Below are positions 59,163 through 64,000 of a DNA stretch of 64,000 nt, in pieces; within the stretch, counting starts at the first letter, position 1, and every line of letters begins with the position of its first letter. This DNA comes from CAVPJC01 sp963705155 (GTDB lineage: Bacteria > Chloroflexota > Anaerolineae > Anaerolineales > UBA4823): the NCBI GenBank assembly GCA_963705155.1, contig CAVPJC010000014.1, positions 62,001-126,000 on the forward strand, given 5' to 3'. A program made the position numbers and the translations under genes. The notes beneath the pieces are model-generated. The model saw nothing but the letters and a program-made list of their open reading frames with translations, did no database searches and was not told the DNA's origin.

Positions 59163-59999
59163 ATGCCAGGACTTGTAGGATTTTTCGGCAAACCGCCAGC
59201 GCAAGGAAGCGATCAATTACTCGGATTGATGGCGCGTTCTCTCGATCCAGGCCAAGACAGCAAGATATGGTCCTATTTCGATCCATCTGTTGGCCTCGCA
59301 CGCGTCAGCCCTGCCATTGTCAATCCAGAACCCCAACCGATTTGGGATGCCAGTGGACAGGTTTGCGTGTTCCTGGAGGGAGAAATATATGACCAGGAGA
59401 GACTGCGGCAGCAACTAGAAAAACGGGGCTACATATTTAAAACACGAGGCGATGGTGAGCTAATATTAAATCTGTATTTGGAGACGGGCGACCTCTTCCC
59501 TCCACAATTGAATGGGATGTTTGCAATTGCGATCCTTGATCGCCGGTTGAACAAGCTCATCATCGTGACCGATCGATTGGGTCTTTACCCGCTATATTAT
59601 GTTCGAACCAGTGAAAGAATCCTTTTCTCGTCCAAAGTTTCATCACTACTGGCTGTGCCAGGGTTAGCAAGAACGGTGGATAAGACTGCAATTGCACAAT
59701 TCCTGACTTTTGATCATGTTCTCGGTGATCGGACCTATATTCACGCGGCAAAGCTGATGCCTCAGGGCTCGGTGATGACAATAGGAGATGGTGAATTTAG
59801 TATTACACCTTATTCGAGCTTGCATTATCCCAAAGAATATGAACTGCGGCCTGAAGAAGAATATATTGATGAAGTTATTTCGTTATTACGACAGGCCGTA
59901 CACAGGCAAGCGCAAGATGATTATCCAAAGGCTGTGTTACTAAGTGGCGGAATGGATTCTGCGGGTTATTGCCGCATTGTTGAACGAAGTTTCTGGTAG
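59163..59999 (+). CDS. Asparagine-synthase-like protein, N-terminal part (Ntn glutaminase-like domain lacking Cys2)
   Basis: The N-terminus MPGLVGFFGKPP aligns with the class II glutaminase domain of asparagine synthetase B, but residue 2 is proline, not the nucleophilic cysteine. Other domain features remain: FLEGEIYDQERLRQQLEKRG, RGDGELILNLYLETGDLFPPQLNGMFAIAILD and the LGLYPLYYV strand. The ATP-binding SGGMDS motif of the synthetase domain appears at the end of this frame. An extra base near 59961 then shifts it; the correct continuation is SGGMDSRVIAALLNEV. Without Cys2 it cannot hydrolyse glutamine in the usual way, so it should use another nitrogen donor or catalyse a different adenylation-type ligation. 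Confidence 0.8.
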   Translation: MPGLVGFFGKPPAQGSDQLLGLMARSLDPGQDSKIWSYFDPSVGLARVSPAIVNPEPQPIWDASGQVCVFLEGEIYDQERLRQQLEKRGYIFKTRGDGELILNLYLETGDLFPPQLNGMFAIAILDRRLNKLIIVTDRLGLYPLYYVRTSERILFSSKVSSLLAVPGLARTVDKTAIAQFLTFDHVLGDRTYIHAAKLMPQGSVMTIGDGEFSITPYSSLHYPKEYELRPEEEYIDEVISLLRQAVHRQAQDDYPKAVLLSGGMDSAGYCRIVERSFW

Positions 60000-61018
60000 C
60001 TGGCCATATCACACATTTACCTGGGGAATACCCGGTTGTGATGACGCGAAGTATGCGGTAGAAATTGCTAAGATGATGCGGGCGGAGCATCACTTTTTTC
60101 CACTCAGGCCAGATTACATGCAGCATACAGCTCGAAAAGGGTGTTCACATCACAGATGGAATGGGCAATGTGGCGAATTTACATGCCATGGCAACCCTGG
60201 ATGATGAAGTGAAATTTGCAAAGGTGATTTATAAAGGCTTTTTGGGTGATGCGATGTTTGGTTTTGCTCTCCGTCACCAGCACTGGGCTGAATACAATTT
60301 AGAAAATTCGATCAAGGCTCATTTGCAAGTACACACTGACCAGGGGGTGATCACATTCCATCCAACGGTGCATGAAAACATTTTCACATCCGATTTTATT
60401 CGCGATGTGGGAAGTTCAGTGATGGATGAATACCGGGATGGAATGCTGGCTTCAGATTCACGCATGCTGGCTGACCAACGATTATATTTTGACCTGACGC
60501 AGCGAGTGCCACGTATGACCCTGCGGGGAGTGGATGTTGTGCGAAGCAAGGCGCACGTACGTCTGCCATTTGCAGATACGGATCTTTTGGATTTCTCAAT
60601 ACGAGTGCCGCCTGGATTACACCACAACAGGATATTAATGCAGCACGCATTTTTACGTGGTTTTCCGGAAATGGCACGCGTTCCCATTAGTTGGACAGGA
60701 CTTCCAATGCAGGAAAATTTACGCGAGTTGGAGATGCGTGCTCGGAGGATACTTCAGTGGCATCTTCATCGACACGGACTGGCTAAACAAAGTCAGGTTA
60801 TCTGGAAGCCTTACCATGATTATGCCAATTGGTTCAAAGGGATTCTACGCCCCTGGTTGGAGGGAGTATTATTGAGTGAGCGTTCTCTAAACCGAGGATA
60901 TATGAAACCTGAAGTAATCCGCGATATCGTGAAAAAACATATGTCTGGTGACAACCAGACTGTAAGATTGGGTGCAATGTTATCCATTGAAATTTGGCAC
61001 CGTCTATTTATTGATTGA
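59962..61018 (+). CDS. Asparagine-synthase-like protein, synthetase domain
   Basis: This part completes the ATP-pyrophosphatase-type domain in two frames. The first, RVIAALLNEVSGSWPYHTFTWGIPGCDDAKYAVEIAKMMRAEHHFF, runs to about 60135. After an extra A in AAAA (60135-60138) the second reads KGVHITDGMGNVANLH, then FLGDAMFGFALRHQHW, RMTLRGVDVVRSKAHVRLPFADTDLLDFSIRVPPGLH and a helical C-terminus to 61018. The PF-D-D-L pattern is the usual end of the active site. In polysaccharide clusters such proteins may amidate uronic acids or other carboxylates of the glycan; that is inference. Confidence 0.8.
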
Positions 61019-61029
61019 GGAGCCTGCGG

Positions 61030-62049
61030 ATGCGTGTTGGCGTTTTTATTGATGAGACGTGGGACTTTTTTCGTGAGATTTATACAGATCTGAGTGACAA
61101 TTACCAGGTCAGTTTATACAAACTTCGAGAGATCCAATCGCCGGTATTTCGTGAACGGATCAACCGATATATTCGCCGGAAGGATTTGTTAGATTTTATT
61201 CGTAATCAGGATGTGTTATTTTTTGAGTGGGCAAGTGAGTTGCTGGTGGAAGTGAATGATCTTCCAAAAATCACTCCCATCGTTACCCGAATTCATCGTT
61301 ATGAATTGTATCAATTTGCCAAACTTGTGAATTGGGATGCGGTTGATAAAGTTATCCTGGTGACGAAGGCAAAGCAACGTGAATTCAGCCGCCAGTTTCC
61401 AGATCATGCGACCAAGACTATTGTAATTCCAGAAGCAGTTTCACTCGATCGATTTACATCAAAAATCAAACCTTACAATGGGGATATTGGCATTTTGTGC
61501 CACCTGACACCGCGCAAACGGGTGTACGAGTTAATCCTGGCCTTTGCTGATTTATTGGATCGAGACCCGGGTTACAACCTGCACATCGGTGGTGACGAAC
61601 ACGAGCTTTATGGAGATTACTACGAGGCTATTACCGGGCTAGTTCGAGGGCTGGGGCTTCAAGAGAACGTGCGATTTTACGGACAAATCTCCGATCCTGA
61701 GAACTGGTATCGCAACGTGGATATTTTGATCTCCAACAGTTACTCGGAGGGATTGCAGGTATCACCGATGGAAGCAATTGCAAGCGGTTGTTATTGTTTA
61801 TGCCATCGATGGGACGGCGCAGATGAGTTTTACCCTGAAGAAAATTTATATCTCAGAGATAGAGAGATGATCGATAAGATTATTGCGTATGGAAAATTAA
61901 GTCAGGTTGAAAAGGCAGAAAAAATAATTGCACTACAGGCAATTATAAAGAGCCGATTCAATGTGGATCAAACTAAAGTTGAAATCCGTAACCTGCTGAA
62001 GGAAACAGCAGGGCACGATGCAACCACCTTAAATGCAATAAACGCATGA
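61030..62049 (+). CDS. Family 4 glycosyltransferase
   Basis: A 339-residue GT-B-fold enzyme. The N-terminal acceptor domain (RVGVFIDETWDFFREIYTDLS, YELYQFAKLVNWDAVDKVILVT) is followed by the donor-binding half. That half has HLTPRKRVYELILAFADLL (the usual R/K of GT4), NLHIGGDEHELYGDYYE, VRFYGQISDPENWYRNVDILISNSYSEGLQVSPMEAIASG and the E(x7)E-type motif in EGLQVSPMEA. It starts at ATG 61030 behind GGAG, just after the asparagine-synthase-like gene. The stop overlaps the next GT4 gene by four bases. Confidence 0.88.
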   Translation: MRVGVFIDETWDFFREIYTDLSDNYQVSLYKLREIQSPVFRERINRYIRRKDLLDFIRNQDVLFFEWASELLVEVNDLPKITPIVTRIHRYELYQFAKLVNWDAVDKVILVTKAKQREFSRQFPDHATKTIVIPEAVSLDRFTSKIKPYNGDIGILCHLTPRKRVYELILAFADLLDRDPGYNLHIGGDEHELYGDYYEAITGLVRGLGLQENVRFYGQISDPENWYRNVDILISNSYSEGLQVSPMEAIASGCYCLCHRWDGADEFYPEENLYLRDREMIDKIIAYGKLSQVEKAEKIIALQAIIKSRFNVDQTKVEIRNLLKETAGHDATTLNAINA

Positions 62050-63281
62050 AAATTGGCTATCTCATGCAAACGGGCGGTCCGGACGTGCGAGAAAAACCGC
62101 TCACCGGTCCTGCGAATCATGTATTGAAGGTGTATCGAGAGCTACAAGAATTAGGCCATGAAATGCATTTTCTGGCACGTTATGATGGTAAAATCTGGCG
62201 TTCAATCGATCTGGAGCGATTTGAGCCGGTGTTTGTGCGGAGATATGACCAGGGTTTACGGCGCCTGATAGAACGCCTGGTTAGAGGCGTCCAATCACGT
62301 GGTAAGTTACCTTACTTCAATTTATTTGAGAGTCTTCGGTTTTCCGAAGCCTGTTGCCAGGAATTAACGAATTGTGATTTGTTTTATGAGCGCATGGGTT
62401 GGATGGGTTATGGAGCTGGATTAGCAGCGCGTAGATCGAAGATCCCACTGGTGCTTGAAGTAAACAATGGGGATTTTGTCACAGAGTTGGAGCGATTGGG
62501 GGTAGCGCCCCGCGGTTTTCAATATGATCTGGCTGTGTGGCTGATGCGGCGGGCTGTCCACCGGGCTGATTTCTCTATAGCCACAGGGGATGGGCACCGT
62601 CGAAGATATATCGAGTGGTGGGGTATTCATCCAGACAAGGTAACTACTGTAGAAAACGGCAGCGATGTTGTTCACCTGTTAAAAAGGGATCGATTACGTT
62701 CATTTTCCAATCATGTGGCTGAAGACGGAACGATTACTCTCGTGTTTGTTGGGGCATTTGAACCCTGGCATGGAATTCTTATCCTATTAGCAGCATTTGC
62801 AAATGCTGCATCTCAATTGCCCCAGCTTCGATTAAAAATCATTGGGTCAGGTACCCTGTCTCAAGATGTACGGAATAAAATAGATGAACTGGATATTGGA
62901 GATAAGGTGGTATTAACTGGACAGCTCCCGGTTGAGGAAATGGCTGAACATTTGGTTACATCTGATATCGGTTTGGCGCCGTACTGCGGCTGGATGGAGT
63001 TCTCGGGTTTGAAGCTTTTCGATTATAAGTCTGCTGGCCTTGTGAGCCTGGCTTCTGGCATAGACGGCGAGCCGGCCACGCTAAAACATGGTGTGACAGG
63101 TTGGATTGTGCCTCCCTGTGATGAAGAAGCGTTGAGCAAAGCAATTTTGTTGTTGGCAAACAATCCTGAACTGCGGCACAGCATTGGAAGATCCGCAAGA
63201 CTTGAAGCTGAGGAACAGCATTCCTGGACGCACACAGCCCACCAAATTGAAGAAATTTTATATAAGGTGGTATTGAAATAG
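62046..63281 (+). CDS. Family 4 glycosyltransferase
   Basis: A 411-residue GT-B glycosyltransferase. The N-terminal loop TGPANHVLKVYRELQELGHEMHFLARYDG contacts the acceptor. Later come VENGSDVVHLLKRD, VFVGAFEPWHGILILLAAFAN, LKIIGSGTLSQDV, KVVLTGQLPVEEMAEHLVTSDIGLAPY and GLKLFDYKSAGL, with the family's acidic motif replaced by GxKLFDYKSAG. The final GVTGWIVPPCDEEALSKAILLL is typical. The start ATG overlaps the previous stop (ATGA), indicating coupling. Confidence 0.9.
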   Translation: MKIGYLMQTGGPDVREKPLTGPANHVLKVYRELQELGHEMHFLARYDGKIWRSIDLERFEPVFVRRYDQGLRRLIERLVRGVQSRGKLPYFNLFESLRFSEACCQELTNCDLFYERMGWMGYGAGLAARRSKIPLVLEVNNGDFVTELERLGVAPRGFQYDLAVWLMRRAVHRADFSIATGDGHRRRYIEWWGIHPDKVTTVENGSDVVHLLKRDRLRSFSNHVAEDGTITLVFVGAFEPWHGILILLAAFANAASQLPQLRLKIIGSGTLSQDVRNKIDELDIGDKVVLTGQLPVEEMAEHLVTSDIGLAPYCGWMEFSGLKLFDYKSAGLVSLASGIDGEPATLKHGVTGWIVPPCDEEALSKAILLLANNPELRHSIGRSARLEAEEQHSWTHTAHQIEEILYKVVLK

Positions 63282-63309
63282 CATGTGGATTCGTGGAGAA
63301 AGATAATTC

Positions 63310-64000
63310 ATGCCATCGATTGTAAGCATTATAATGCCCGTCTATAATGGAGAATTATTCCTCAGAGAGGCGATCGAGAGTGTCATACATCAAGCTTACT
63401 CGAGCTGGGAATTAATTATCATAGATGATGGATCAAATGATGGCACGACTGATATTGTACGTTCCTATCCGGATACCCGGATTCACTATACATATCAGGA
63501 TAATCGAGGCCAGGCAGCCGCACTCAACACAGGCCTCGATCAGGCGGCTGGGGATTACATTACCACACTGGATGCGGATGATTTTCTAACCGTGAATAGT
63601 ATCAAAGACAGGGCACACTACCTGGATCAGAACCCGAACGATGGTGTAGTGTATGCAGATGGGATTTATTGTAACGCTAACGGTGAAGGATTTTTGCGAT
63701 TCACCGAGCACATGCCTTCCAGTGCCCATGGAGATGTTTACGATGTATTAATAGTTTCACCATTCTATGGCACCGGGGCATCGGTCATGGTGCGGCGGGA
63801 TTTACTTGAAAAAACGCAAACAAGATACGATGAAGAGATCGTATGGTGCCAGGATTGGGATTTTTATATTCAACTCGCAGAAAAGACCACATTTGGATTT
63901 ATAGATATGGTCAGCATCCATTACCGATTGCATGAAGGAGGTATGACCACAAGTATGCCGCGTGGCCGGCGGTTAGAATCACTCATCCGGCTGAGGATGA
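63310..64000 (+). CDS. Family 2 glycosyltransferase, cut by window edge
   Basis: The frame opens at ATG 63310 and stays open to the last base. It has SIVSIIMPVYNGELFLREAIESV, IIIDDGSNDGTTDIV, DNRGQAAALNTGL, TLDADDFLTVNS (DxD), YGTGASVMVRRDLLEK and CQDWDFYIQLAEK, the full GT2 core. About 230 residues are visible and the C-terminus lies outside the window. It follows the GT4 gene after 28 bases; no ribosome site is strong. The reading shows the cluster continues to the right. Confidence 0.88.
   Translation, partial: MPSIVSIIMPVYNGELFLREAIESVIHQAYSSWELIIIDDGSNDGTTDIVRSYPDTRIHYTYQDNRGQAAALNTGLDQAAGDYITTLDADDFLTVNSIKDRAHYLDQNPNDGVVYADGIYCNANGEGFLRFTEHMPSSAHGDVYDVLIVSPFYGTGASVMVRRDLLEKTQTRYDEEIVWCQDWDFYIQLAEKTTFGFIDMVSIHYRLHEGGMTTSMPRGRRLESLIRLRM

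Noticed and set aside
1..64000. CRISPR arrays, complete IS elements and rRNA genes
   Set aside because: No regular repeat-spacer pattern, transposase motifs with terminal repeats or rRNA-like segments were seen.

Overview
The window looks like chromosomal sequence from an anaerobic or facultative Chloroflexota bacterium, probably of the Anaerolineae type. This is inferred from the gene mix: a soluble group 3 [NiFe] hydrogenase, MttB-family methyltransferases with a corrinoid protein, paired DUF4870 proteins, a YwiC-like membrane protein, a TGS-nucleoside kinase, and secreted beta-propeller proteins with Thr/Pro linkers and a recurring YLPL-like motif. No rRNA gene, intact tRNA, CRISPR array or intact insertion sequence was found.

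Layout. (1) 1-4036: a multi-PAS hybrid sensor histidine kinase running off the left edge. (2) 4037-5349: a gene-poor scar with a decayed ParM/StbA-type actin-like gene, a nested inverted repeat and the mutated 3' end of a tRNA-Val, probably the relic of an integrated element. (3) 5350-7549: a two-gene [NiFe] hydrogenase, divergent from a class I aminotransferase (7827-9065). (4) 9117-20696: housekeeping and envelope genes: FKBP, a secreted M14 carboxypeptidase, a malic enzyme remnant with an internal deletion, a TGS-nucleoside kinase, two DUF4870 proteins, a propeller lipoprotein, a YwiC-like protein, a membrane phosphodiesterase and a GNAT acetyltransferase.

(5) 20704-36953: a catabolic island. 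One long minus-strand gene series encodes an oligopeptide-type ABC transporter, two MttB-family methyltransferases, three PLP or racemase-type amino-acid enzymes and one conserved protein I do not recognise. A divergent GntR/FCD regulator is followed by a corrinoid protein and a methyltetrahydrofolate-type methyltransferase. A perfect-consensus promoter, an inverted-repeat operator candidate and a second promoter lie back to back between the two arms. The simplest reading is uptake of an N-methylated or betaine-like amino-acid compound, corrinoid-dependent demethylation to tetrahydrofolate, and processing of the residual amino acid. The substrate is not identified, and this is the best candidate here for an undescribed system.

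(6) 37034-38209: threonine synthase. (7) 38312-64000: a polysaccharide cluster opened by a strong promoter and a NusG/RfaH-like antiterminator. It contains a hexapeptide acyltransferase, GT2, GT4 and GT39-like glycosyltransferases, a Wzm/Wzt-type ABC exporter, two sulfotransferases, an asparagine-synthase-like enzyme lacking Cys2, and membrane-anchored sialidase-like propellers. It suggests a sulfated, exported surface glycan and runs off the right edge.

Quality warning. More than twenty single-base frameshifts break otherwise well conserved genes, many at short homopolymers, with good coding sequence resuming in a neighbouring frame. Most are probably sequencing or assembly indels rather than decay. 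Broken genes are therefore given as fragments with the joining point stated.
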